Below are positions 1 through 7,951 of a stretch of DNA of 64,000 nt, in pieces. The position numbers and the translations under genes were made by a program. Under the pieces are notes generated by a model that worked only from the letters and a program-made list of their open reading frames with translations, made no database searches and was not told the DNA's origin. Source of the stretch: Rhodothermales bacterium (GTDB lineage: Bacteria > Bacteroidota > Rhodothermia > Rhodothermales > Bin80); contig JANQES010000117.1 in NCBI GenBank assembly GCA_028278205.1, forward strand, positions 62,001 through 126,000, written 5' to 3'. Each line of letters begins with the position of its first letter. The stretch's first letter is position 1.

Positions 1-2499
1 GAGAACAATACCAACCCGGATTTTTTTCTCCAGCTCATCGATCTTAGCCTCGATCTTTCGGCCTTTGGTGAAGGTCTGGTCAGGCTGAACCGGGTTGAGG
101 GTGTTGACTTCGTGAACCAGGGTTTGCACCTCGGGCTTGAAGCGCGCGGTTTCGGGCGAGGCCGAAATCTCTGCATCGAGCGCAACAATCCGCCCGTGGA
201 GATACTGACAGAATTTTTCGGCCTGCTGCTGCCGCACGTATTCTTGCTGCTCCGAGCTGAGTTGCTGGTACATCTCCTGATACTGCATCCGAAGCACTTC
301 ATTGTTCATGTCCTCGATCTGCTCCAGGATTTGATTGATCCGCTCGTTGGCATGCTTCCAGGCCTTCTTGTTGCGGTCCTGGTAGGCTTGCCGGCCAAAG
401 CTTTCGGCACCGTCGATGGCCTCCTCAAACCGCGCGCGTTTGGCTTTTTCGAACCGTTCTTCGGCCATTCTGGCGTTATTACGCGCCGCCTCGATCTTGT
501 CCAGAAACGCGTCCCACGAAGGCTCCAGCACGTCGATCTTACCCAGCTTCATGATGAAGACGGCAAACTCGTCGATGCGGCTGTAGAGGTGCGGCAGGTC
601 GCAGGGTTTGCTTTCAAGGATCTGCGTGATCTCTTTGATATAGCGCTGCCCTTCGCCGTAATGCTTCATCTTGAGCATGTTGTCGTGGATGGTCTCGATG
701 GCGTCGGCAAACTCGTCGCGCAGCCGGGAGAAGGTTTCGCTCAACTCCTCGACACTGGGTAGTTTGGGCCGGGGAATTTTGAAGGAAGCCTGCGCCATCT
801 GGCTGTTTTTAACCAGCGTGGCCGTCACCGAGACGACGAGGTCGTCGCCGAGCGAGAGTTTGGCCAACACTTCGGAGTTGGGCTGTAAGCCGGGCGGCAG
901 GCCGTCGAGGCGCACTTCCCCCAGGTTATGATTGCCTTGATAGACGTCGAACTTGGCCGAAGTCTGGCCTTCCCACTGGGTATAGAGCGGAACGATCTTA
1001 TTCGTCGTGTCAGCCGGGATCCGGGCGCCTTCTTCAAGAACCGGATGCATGCCGGAAGCCAGCATGAGGCTGATGGTTTGCGTGACGAAGTTGGTCTCCA
1101 GCACCGTCTCTACTGCGTCGGGTTGCTGAATCACCTCGAAGGAATGGCTCAACAGGGGCTCGTCGCGGCTGCCGATGGTGATGTCGAACCCATTTTCGGT
1201 TTCTTCCATGAGTTCGACGTCGATAAACCGGAAGGTGCCCTCTTCGTCGGTAATCGTCTCGGCGTCGTAGTCGCCGTCGTGGCGTTCGAGATAGACGGCG
1301 AGATTGGCATGCGGCTCCAGGGTCACCTGTCCGAAAATGTCGAAGGTATCGAGGGCGCAGGTTCTGGGGATTTCAGAGAGAAAGATGAGGCCCTGTACGC
1401 GGCTGCCCACCATGGTGCCGGCCTTGATGGCGGCCCCGCGCGCGACGATGCGGTCGGGGTCGGATAATTCCGGCGAACAGCTTAGCCGCTCGGCCAACCG
1501 CCGCTGCGCCAGGGGAATGCGCGACGAGCCCCCCACCATGATGACGCGGTCTACCTGATCGGGCGTCAATCCGGCGCGTGTAATAGCCTGCTCGCTGATG
1601 TCCATCGTCCGCTCGACTAGTTCTTCGACCAGCGTTTCGTAGATCTTTCGGGTGATGTCGATGCGAATGTCTACGGGTTCGCCGTTATGATCTTCGAAGG
1701 CTTCGGGTTGCAAAATGGTGTACTCCGGATCGGTCGAGAGCGCGATCTTGGCTTTCTCGGCCAGGTGCATCAACTTCTGAAAGATGATCTGATCCTTGCG
1801 ATCCTCCCAGTCCATATCGAGCGCATACTTCTGGTTGAGCCGTTCGAGGACCCACTGGGCCAGCAGCTTATCGAAATGATAGCCTCCCAGATGCGGATCG
1901 CCGTCGAAGGCCATCACCTCGACCCCGCTTTCGGGGTCTTTGGTCATCACCGTGGCGTCGAAGGTTCCGCCGCCGAGGTCGTAGCAGAAGATCTTCAGGT
2001 TGTCTTCGGCATCTTGCAGCCCGTAGGCCAGCGCCGCCGCCACGGGTTCGGGCATGGTGGTCAGCACGTCGAGCCCGGCCCGCCGGGCCGCCTCGACGGT
2101 GGCTTGCTGGCCGGCCAGTTCGAACCGGGCCGGGATGGTAATGACGGCCTGGTCGATGTCATCGCCGAGGCGTTCTTTGACCAGATTCCTGAGATGCATC
2201 AGAATCCTGGCCGAGACCTGTTCCGGGCTGAGCGCTTCGTCGCGCAGCCGGACCCGATGGTCTTTGCCCATGTAATGTTTGATAAAGGCGATAGGCGGCG
2301 GCTCCGTCCCCATTTTTAGTTTGGCCCGGTGCCCGACGACGTAGTCGCCCTCTTCGGTGATCCATACCACCGAGGGCGTCGTGAAGCGGTCAAAATCGTC
2401 GGTCACGACGACGACGCCGGCCTCGCCTTCGGCGTCGGTGGGGATAGCCACACAGCTATTCGTGGTCCCCAGGTCAATGCCCATAATTGGTTTTCTCAT
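1..2499 (-). CDS. Hsp70 (DnaK-like) chaperone with inserted beta domain and long coiled-coil tail, partial at 3' end
   Basis: Open without a stop for 833 codons and running off the left edge. The ATG at 2499 is preceded by a strong AGGAGGGTGC site. The Hsp70 ATPase signature motifs are visible: GIDLGTTNS near residue 7, YDLGGGTFDATV near 175 and IMVGGSSRIP near 320, so ATP binding should be intact. After the nucleotide-binding domain (about 1-360) comes an extra beta-rich stretch of about 100 residues (about 373-470), where canonical DnaK goes straight into the substrate-binding sandwich. The recognisable sandwich (LEEGARIPADTTN) starts only near 483. From about 580 onward the protein is highly charged and helical, probably coiled coil, far longer than the normal lid. 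It is last in the visible operon, 40 nt behind the GrpE-like gene. I infer a dedicated rather than housekeeping Hsp70. Confidence 0.9.
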   Translation of the reverse strand, partial: MRKPIMGIDLGTTNSCVAIPTDAEGEAGVVVVTDDFDRFTTPSVVWITEEGDYVVGHRAKLKMGTEPPPIAFIKHYMGKDHRVRLRDEALSPEQVSARILMHLRNLVKERLGDDIDQAVITIPARFELAGQQATVEAARRAGLDVLTTMPEPVAAALAYGLQDAEDNLKIFCYDLGGGTFDATVMTKDPESGVEVMAFDGDPHLGGYHFDKLLAQWVLERLNQKYALDMDWEDRKDQIIFQKLMHLAEKAKIALSTDPEYTILQPEAFEDHNGEPVDIRIDITRKIYETLVEELVERTMDISEQAITRAGLTPDQVDRVIMVGGSSRIPLAQRRLAERLSCSPELSDPDRIVARGAAIKAGTMVGSRVQGLIFLSEIPRTCALDTFDIFGQVTLEPHANLAVYLERHDGDYDAETITDEEGTFRFIDVELMEETENGFDITIGSRDEPLLSHSFEVIQQPDAVETVLETNFVTQTISLMLASGMHPVLEEGARIPADTTNKIVPLYTQWEGQTSAKFDVYQGNHNLGEVRLDGLPPGLQPNSEVLAKLSLGDDLVVSVTATLVKNSQMAQASFKIPRPKLPSVEELSETFSRLRDEFADAIETIHDNMLKMKHYGEGQRYIKEITQILESKPCDLPHLYSRIDEFAVFIMKLGKIDVLEPSWDAFLDKIEAARNNARMAEERFEKAKRARFEEAIDGAESFGRQAYQDRNKKAWKHANERINQILEQIEDMNNEVLRMQYQEMYQQLSSEQQEYVRQQQAEKFCQYLHGRIVALDAEISASPETARFKPEVQTLVHEVNTLNPVQPDQTFTKGRKIEAKIDELEKKIRVGIVL

Positions 2500-2501
2500 A
2501 G

Positions 2502-2510
2502 CACCCTCCT
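2502..2510 (-). promoter_or_regulatory. Strong ribosome binding site of the Hsp70 gene
   Basis: AGGAGGGTG is a near-perfect anti-SD match directly upstream of the ATG at 2499. It fixes the start and shows that this genome uses Shine-Dalgarno sites at some genes. Confidence 0.7.
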
Positions 2511-2539
2511 GTATTCTGATGTTCGTGACGGTGCACGCT

Positions 2540-3091
2540 TTATGATTCATGCGGATGTTCTTGTGGGGCGGCGCCGTGGTGTCCGGCTTCGACGCCCATC
2601 CAGCCAATGACCTCCGCCCGATGCACCACTTTCCCCCGGTAGATCACGATGGGGCTGATGGTCTCACCGACGAGATGCCCCTGCACGCCGGGCTGTTCGA
2701 CGTTATCGATCACGTCGCAGCAATCGGCCAGCACGCCTTGCAGGGCAGCGCCTGCCGGATCTTCGACGATGACGCCCAACCGTTTCAACACGAGGTCGAA
2801 CCGGGTCTGGAGGTGGCTCAGCGCGTTGGTGTCCTCGCCTCGCTTTTCGGCCTGGCCTGACAACCGAGACGCCTCATAGCTGATGAGCCCCAGCGCGACG
2901 GCCAGTTCATCGACCGTGTCGCTCGACCGGGCCATGGTCTTCAACAAGGCCTGTCGTTCTTCCTCGAAGGCGTGCTCTTTCTGGTCATGCAGCTTTTTGA
3001 GGTACCGCCAGGTACGGCCCGAAAGCTCATAGGCCGGCATATCGTGAGCGCCGACTTCAAAGCGCGCGAAGTCAGGGTTAGTAGGCTCCAT
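2540..3091 (-). CDS. GrpE-like nucleotide exchange factor, divergent
   Basis: This 183-residue protein has a long helical N-terminal half rich in Lys/Glu. Its C-terminal beta-type segment contains SPIVIYRGKVVHRAEVIGW, which resembles the GrpE head (conserved pattern of turns followed by R-A-x-V). GrpE proteins are usually about 180-200 residues and eject ADP from Hsp70, so size and position immediately upstream of the Hsp70 gene both fit. The start overlaps the end of the preceding gene by 14 nt, implying translational coupling. There is no clear SD. Similarity is weak enough that an Hsp70-binding protein of another fold cannot be excluded, but the pairing with Hsp70 and a J-like protein makes a private exchange factor the best reading. 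Confidence 0.65.
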   Translation of the reverse strand: MEPTNPDFARFEVGAHDMPAYELSGRTWRYLKKLHDQKEHAFEEERQALLKTMARSSDTVDELAVALGLISYEASRLSGQAEKRGEDTNALSHLQTRFDLVLKRLGVIVEDPAGAALQGVLADCCDVIDNVEQPGVQGHLVGETISPIVIYRGKVVHRAEVIGWMGVEAGHHGAAPQEHPHES

Positions 3092-3659
3092 GGTTCAGCG
3101 GCTGTTTTTTACGAATGCGGAAGGAAACCCCGGCGGAATGAAGCCGGCGAAAGGCGGGCGCCGGCCCCATAGCGGGAACCGGTCCAAGATCCGGCGCACC
3201 GTCGTCGTCCGTCTGGGCAGCCAGGAATTCGAGGACGACGTCCAGAAACGACTCCCAGGCCAGACGCAAGGGCAACGGTTCGGGCAGGGTTCGGGGTTTT
3301 TCAAAGAGTTCTTCGGCCAGTTTCGCCAGGGCGGCCACGTCATCGCTCGACACCTTCACGGGCGGCATCCGCATCAATTCGCACAGCACCCGTGTTTCCG
3401 GGGTCATCAATAACTCGCGCGCGCGCCCCAGCGCCGAGAGGCTCACTCCGGCCTCAGGCTCGTGCTGATGCCCCTGGTCAAGGCGCTTCTGAAGACGCCT
3501 GTACTGTCCATTGATCTGGCTGAGGGTTACAGGCTCTTTGTAGGCCAGTTCGAGCAGCTTCAGGGGATGCTGCCGGTAGGGATTGATCCCGCGCCAGGCC
3601 CAGAGATTGCCCTCCTTGTCGCCGATCGTTGTTTTGATCTTTTCTTTGTGTTCATCCAT
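3078..3659 (-). CDS. Degenerate J-domain-like protein (DnaJ-like without HPD)
   Basis: The 193-residue product starts its J-like part with INPYRQHPLKLLELA. A helix follows (LSQINGQYRRLQKRLDQG), then a short loop HQHEPEAG, then SALGRARELLMTPETR. The order matches the J domain: helix II, the loop that normally carries His-Pro-Asp, and helix III with an A-x-x-x-L-x-[DT]-P-x-x-R pattern. The HPD tripeptide needed to stimulate Hsp70 ATPase is not present, so if it is a J protein it is a J-like or catalytically altered one. The C-terminal half is helical then Pro-rich. It lies 14 nt after the preceding gene and overlaps the GrpE-like gene. Assignment is by pattern and context only. Confidence 0.5.
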   Translation of the reverse strand: MDEHKEKIKTTIGDKEGNLWAWRGINPYRQHPLKLLELAYKEPVTLSQINGQYRRLQKRLDQGHQHEPEAGVSLSALGRARELLMTPETRVLCELMRMPPVKVSSDDVAALAKLAEELFEKPRTLPEPLPLRLAWESFLDVVLEFLAAQTDDDGAPDLGPVPAMGPAPAFRRLHSAGVSFRIRKKQPLNHGAY

Positions 3660-3673
3660 CGTCGTAGCCGCTT

Positions 3674-4831
3674 TTAGCGGTATCGCCTGCGGTGGGCTCT
3701 CTCGGTTCTAAGTTGCCGGATCGTTTTCTCGATGGCCTTCTTGATGCTGGCGTAATCTTCTCTGAGCCGGTCCAGTTGCGGGACCTCGCCGTACTTTTCG
3801 CACAGGGTTTCGCAGCGCCGCAGGCCGCCTTCCTGTTTTCGGTCTACCAGGCGCTCCGCGCGCTCCAACGCTTCTTCGACGCACCTGAGCGTGCGGGAAC
3901 GTTGCAGGCTTTCGATAGCCTCGCGATAGCTATCCCAGAGCACGTTGTGCCGGGCCAGCCGCACTTCACAGGCGGTCTGTGCGATTTCTTGCAGACGGGT
4001 TCTCGCATGAAAGACAATCGTCGCATCGTCGGTAGCCCAGTCGTCGAGTTGTTGCAACAGGCCTTGCTGATCCAGGGCCTCGATGTCGTCCCAGGCGCCC
4101 TTTGTATCCTCCTGGGTCTGGGCGGCCTTCTTTCCGCGCCAGACGGCCAGTTCGACCCGACTGAGAAGCCCGTTAACCCGTTCGGGGAAGCATTTCAGGG
4201 CAAAATCGGCGCGTTTCCTTTGCCCCTGGCTGCCGTGTTCGTCGAAGGTTATATGATCTATGGAACTATGCCGAATCGGACAAACCCGATGGACGATCCG
4301 GTCGAGCAGGGGCTTGCAGAGCGTTTCCGAAAAACCGGACGTTCGGAGGAGTTCGACGTGGTGCCCGGCGTGGCGCCAGGCTTCGGCCTCGACAGCCTGA
4401 TAGATGAGCGCCTCGCTCGGCGCCAGGACACACTCGGCCAGCACCGCGATCATGCCATCGAGCGCGGCGTGATCGAGCCGCTCGTCTTCCTTGACCGTTG
4501 AAAGAACCGGCAGTTGTACCCGAAACGATCTCGACGCGAAGATGGCTGCCCAGAGCGTCAGGGCTTTTTTCCACGTCGATATCGCATCCTCGCGGCGCCC
4601 GTCGATCTCTTGTTGATAGGCAAACGCGTGGTAATGAACGGCGAGGGAGCGCCGGGCGCGCAAGCCTTCGTCATCGTCCGATTGGGCCGCCTCTTCCCAG
4701 TAAGCCAGGGCTTTCGCCTCGTCTCCTTGTTGATAATGCACCCAGGCCTGCAAGGGCTTGTTGTGCATGAACCGTTCGAGTTTGCTCGAAAGCGTGACGG
4801 CTCCCTCGTGCAGGGTGTTGACGGTATTCAT
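3674..4831 (-). CDS. Helical protein of unknown function with TPR-like N-terminus
   Basis: The 385-residue product has no recognisable catalytic motif. Residues about 25-110 look like TPR-type helix pairs (LQAWVHYQQGDEAKALAYWE, then a second helix pair with DAISTWKKALTLW). The rest is charged helix, ending in a very basic tail (RTERAHRRRYR). No signal peptide or membrane segment is visible, so it should be cytoplasmic. It starts 2 nt after the kinase stop, hence is translationally linked to it, and precedes the J-like gene. A scaffold or adaptor between kinase and chaperones is possible, but function is unknown. Confidence 0.8.
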   Translation of the reverse strand: MNTVNTLHEGAVTLSSKLERFMHNKPLQAWVHYQQGDEAKALAYWEEAAQSDDDEGLRARRSLAVHYHAFAYQQEIDGRREDAISTWKKALTLWAAIFASRSFRVQLPVLSTVKEDERLDHAALDGMIAVLAECVLAPSEALIYQAVEAEAWRHAGHHVELLRTSGFSETLCKPLLDRIVHRVCPIRHSSIDHITFDEHGSQGQRKRADFALKCFPERVNGLLSRVELAVWRGKKAAQTQEDTKGAWDDIEALDQQGLLQQLDDWATDDATIVFHARTRLQEIAQTACEVRLARHNVLWDSYREAIESLQRSRTLRCVEEALERAERLVDRKQEGGLRRCETLCEKYGEVPQLDRLREDYASIKKAIEKTIRQLRTERAHRRRYR

Positions 4832-4833
4832 AG

Positions 4834-6099
4834 TCAGGCTTTTCGTCTTGATCGGAGCAGGTCTTTGCGCAATTGCGCAGCGGCGGCATGGCCGTAGTCG
4901 CGCCAGGCATAGAAGAGGTCTTCCTGAGCTTGCTTCAGGTGGCCCTGCTCTGCTTTGATCTTTCCCGAGAGATAAAGCGCCTCACCGAGGTAGGTGCGTT
5001 GCTGGTACGGATCGGCCTGCCCCCTGAGGCACTCCAGGAAGTGCAAGGCCGCCTCGTACTCTTTGCGTTGTTCGGCCAGCGTGGCTTGCTGGAGCAGAAA
5101 CAGCGGTGTCTGGGCCGGCTCTCCGTCGCGCGGCCCGTGCGCAGGGCGTGCCGGGCCGTGTCGTTCGCGCCCCACCTCTTCGAGGGCAGCCAACAATGCG
5201 ACGGCACTCGGGTAGCGATCGCTCGCGTAGTAGCGCAGGCAGGTGTCGAGCACTTCGTGCAAATCGGGATGAAAGCGCAGTTCGGCATTCAAGCGAGTCG
5301 CTTCTGTGATGTCTTGCTGACGTCTTTGTTTATGGATGTCGAGGTGTTCGCCGGCGGGGCGGTCGGGGTCGTGCTGCTTCAGGAGATCATCGAAAGGATG
5401 ATGCCCCGTGAGCATCTGATAGAGCATCAGGCCTATCGAGTACACATCGGAGGCGGGCGAACAAACCCCTTCGAGCGACTCCGGCGCCTGGCAGAAATAA
5501 TCGCCGGCGCCTTCGGCCAGGCCCGTCACCGACCCCACCGCCCGCGCCAGCCCGAAATCGGTGACTTTGGCCAGCCCGGTGTGGCTGATGAGCACGTTGG
5601 GCGGTTTGAGGTCTCGATGCAACACGGGGTTTTCTAAGCCGTGCGCCAGGCTCATAGCGCTGCAAATCTGCCGGGTATAATCGAGGGCCAGCCGTATCGG
5701 GAACGCCTTGCCGGGCCGGATCTCGTGCTGCAAGTCGCCCTGTACGTACTCCATAACCACATACCCGCGCCGGTCCCAGCGTTCGCAGATGCCGGCATCG
5801 TAGATCTGTACGAGGTGCTGCACGTACGCATGGCCGGCATGCGTTTCGGCCAGGTGGGCCACGGCCAGCACATCGCGGAAGTCCCGAGAGGCGTCTTCCT
5901 GCTTCAAGTTGGGCTTTTTCAATAGCTTAAAAGCCACCCGGCGAATGGGGTGTCCTAACACCTCATGCCGGGCTTCATAGACGAAGCCAAAGCCGCCCTT
6001 GCCCAGGTACCGCCCAACCTTATACCGGTTGTCGATCAGGTTGCCGGGCAAAGCATCGGGCAGGCCTTCCTTCTCGCATTGTTTATCCCATGATGACAA
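4834..6099 (-). CDS. Serine/threonine protein kinase (Hanks type) with helical C-terminal tail
   Basis: All key kinase motifs are present in order: glycine loop GKGGFG (33-38), the ATP-anchoring Lys in VAFKLLK, HRDLKPPNVL near 160, DFG (VTDFGLARA) near 178, an APE-type motif (QAPES) and the subdomain IX Asp (SDVYSIGLML). The kinase should therefore be active. After about residue 300 there are TPR-like helices (LAEQRKEYEAALHFLE, YLGEALYLSGKIKAEQG) rather than the PASTA or membrane segments of housekeeping kinases, so it is soluble. The start overlaps the AAA+ gene by 17 nt. Likely substrates are other operon products, but that is inference. Confidence 0.93.
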   Translation of the reverse strand: MSSWDKQCEKEGLPDALPGNLIDNRYKVGRYLGKGGFGFVYEARHEVLGHPIRRVAFKLLKKPNLKQEDASRDFRDVLAVAHLAETHAGHAYVQHLVQIYDAGICERWDRRGYVVMEYVQGDLQHEIRPGKAFPIRLALDYTRQICSAMSLAHGLENPVLHRDLKPPNVLISHTGLAKVTDFGLARAVGSVTGLAEGAGDYFCQAPESLEGVCSPASDVYSIGLMLYQMLTGHHPFDDLLKQHDPDRPAGEHLDIHKQRRQQDITEATRLNAELRFHPDLHEVLDTCLRYYASDRYPSAVALLAALEEVGRERHGPARPAHGPRDGEPAQTPLFLLQQATLAEQRKEYEAALHFLECLRGQADPYQQRTYLGEALYLSGKIKAEQGHLKQAQEDLFYAWRDYGHAAAAQLRKDLLRSRRKA

Positions 6100-7951
6100 T
6101 TTCTCCTCCGTCGCAGGTTAGTGTTAATGCGTCTGCGTCCTTGTGGGCCACCACGTGTTGGATGACCTGATTGGTCAGTTCGGTATCAACCAGGGCTTTA
6201 AGCGCCCGCGCGCCCTGTTCGCGCTCGCCCGCCTCCTGGGCCAGATAGGCATAGATCTCCGGCTTCACCTCGACCGCGATGCCCTTCTCCTTCATCTTCG
6301 CAACCATCTCGTCCGTAATGATCCGGGCGATGCGCAGATAATCCATCTGCTCCAGGGGATTGAAGAGAATAACGTTCGTCAGACGACCGATAAACTCCGG
6401 GCGGAAATGATACCGCAGCAAGTTCCGAATGGCAGGATCGTTTAAGGCGTTGGGCTCGCCTCCTTGATCCTGTTGCCGCTGCGCGCATACGCTCTCGAAG
6501 AGGCCCTGCCCCTGCCCGATGTTGGAGGTCATAATGATCAGGTTGCCGGTGGCGTCGTATTCCCGGCCACAGGCATCCTGCACCCGCCCTTCGCTGAGCA
6601 GGCGGAGCAAGATGTCGAAACAGACCTCGTGGGCTTTTTCCACTTCGTCGAAGAGAATAATTGACTCAGGATGTTGGGCAATCCAGTCAGTCAATTTGCC
6701 GCTGTCCGGCCCCTTAAATCCGGGGGGCGAGCCGATGAGCATACTGACGGTGTGGGCCTCGGTCATCTGGTTCATTTCGATGAAACAGAGCTTCTTGCGA
6801 TCGCCGTAGAGGATGCGGGCGAGTTCTTTGCTCAACTCGGTCTTGCCCACGCCGGACGGCCCCATAAACAGCAGCACGCCTACGGGCCGGTCGTCGAACT
6901 GAAAGCCGAGGCTCCATTTTCGCACCACCGGCATAATCTGGCGGATTGGTTCGTCCTGCCCGATGATGCGGTTGGCGAGGACCTCGACCATCTCGTCGAA
7001 ATCGGGCAAGCCGGTCTCCATCGGTGGATTCAGGGGCGAGTCATCCTTGAGGGTCGCAATCAGCGACGCGGCCTGGTGTTTATCGAGTTGGAGCGAGCGC
7101 CAGTAGCTGTCCAGCAACTCCGAAGCCTCCTCGCACAGGGTGGAAGCCAGGAGGATCTCATCGAACGCCGGGGCCTCTGTGCGAACCTGTTTCTCCTCGA
7201 CCCGCTGGACGTATCGCTTGACGCTGGCGGAGAGGGCATCTTCTCTAAACGACGCTGCCTCGACCGGATGACCTTTCGAGAGATGCCGCCGGAGTTCTGC
7301 CAGGGCAGCCAGACGCGCCACCCCGAACCCGGCTACGTAGTCTCTCAAAACGCCCTCGCTAACCATCCCGACAAAAAGTTGGGACAGCGAAATGCGCGCG
7401 TACCCCAGTTCGGCGGCTGTCTTCTCTACGGCAGCAACCAGGGCCAGCGCATTGGCCGTAAACACCGCCCGGTTAACCGTTCCTTCCCCGTTAAAAAAGC
7501 GAAGGGGCGCGGGCCGCTCAGAAACCGGGGCGGCCTCGGCCAGCGAAAAGGCCGTCTGCAAGGGCTCAAGCGCCGCGCCAACCTGGAGCATAGACACCAC
7601 CGCCGGGCTTAAGGTATCGACGAGGGCCTGCCCCAATTCGGGCAGTTCGGCGTCGCGGCAGCGTTGCAGAAAGGCCGGCTCCAGGGTCTCGGCAGCGAGG
7701 ATGCTCGGCGGCAGTTCGGGCGTCTCTGCCGTGGGTATGTTCTCGGCAATGAGGGTGCTCAACGCCGCCGGATCCCAGCCCTGGCGCGCGAGCGCTCGCG
7801 ACGGCTGCGCCTCGCCATCGCCCAGCCAGGCCGCCAGCAGATGGTCGGCCCCGATCTTGTCGTGGCCGGTTTGCACGACGAGATCGAGCAACCGCTCGAC
7901 GAAGGCATCGTCTTCGCTTTTCTGAAGGATGGCGCCGATAAGGTTGCTCAT
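6083..7951 (-). CDS. Clp-N-like plus single AAA+ module ATPase (ClpA/ClpB D2 type)
   Basis: The 622-residue protein has an N-terminal region of helical repeats resembling Clp-N (about 1-130, and a second unit about 150-230). One AAA+ module follows: Walker A GPSGVGKTE near 360, Walker B SIILFDEVEKA near 430, IIMTSNIGQ sensor 1, and FRPEFIGRL with a ClpB-type C-terminal small domain. Classical ClpA/ClpB carry two AAA+ modules, and this has only the second. It lacks an obvious IGF/L loop for ClpP docking, so it is more likely a disaggregase or remodeller than a protease subunit. It shares an ATGA overlap with the TPR gene and overlaps the kinase start. Confidence 0.88.
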   Translation of the reverse strand: MSNLIGAILQKSEDDAFVERLLDLVVQTGHDKIGADHLLAAWLGDGEAQPSRALARQGWDPAALSTLIAENIPTAETPELPPSILAAETLEPAFLQRCRDAELPELGQALVDTLSPAVVSMLQVGAALEPLQTAFSLAEAAPVSERPAPLRFFNGEGTVNRAVFTANALALVAAVEKTAAELGYARISLSQLFVGMVSEGVLRDYVAGFGVARLAALAELRRHLSKGHPVEAASFREDALSASVKRYVQRVEEKQVRTEAPAFDEILLASTLCEEASELLDSYWRSLQLDKHQAASLIATLKDDSPLNPPMETGLPDFDEMVEVLANRIIGQDEPIRQIMPVVRKWSLGFQFDDRPVGVLLFMGPSGVGKTELSKELARILYGDRKKLCFIEMNQMTEAHTVSMLIGSPPGFKGPDSGKLTDWIAQHPESIILFDEVEKAHEVCFDILLRLLSEGRVQDACGREYDATGNLIIMTSNIGQGQGLFESVCAQRQQDQGGEPNALNDPAIRNLLRYHFRPEFIGRLTNVILFNPLEQMDYLRIARIITDEMVAKMKEKGIAVEVKPEIYAYLAQEAGEREQGARALKALVDTELTNQVIQHVVAHKDADALTLTCDGGEIVIMG

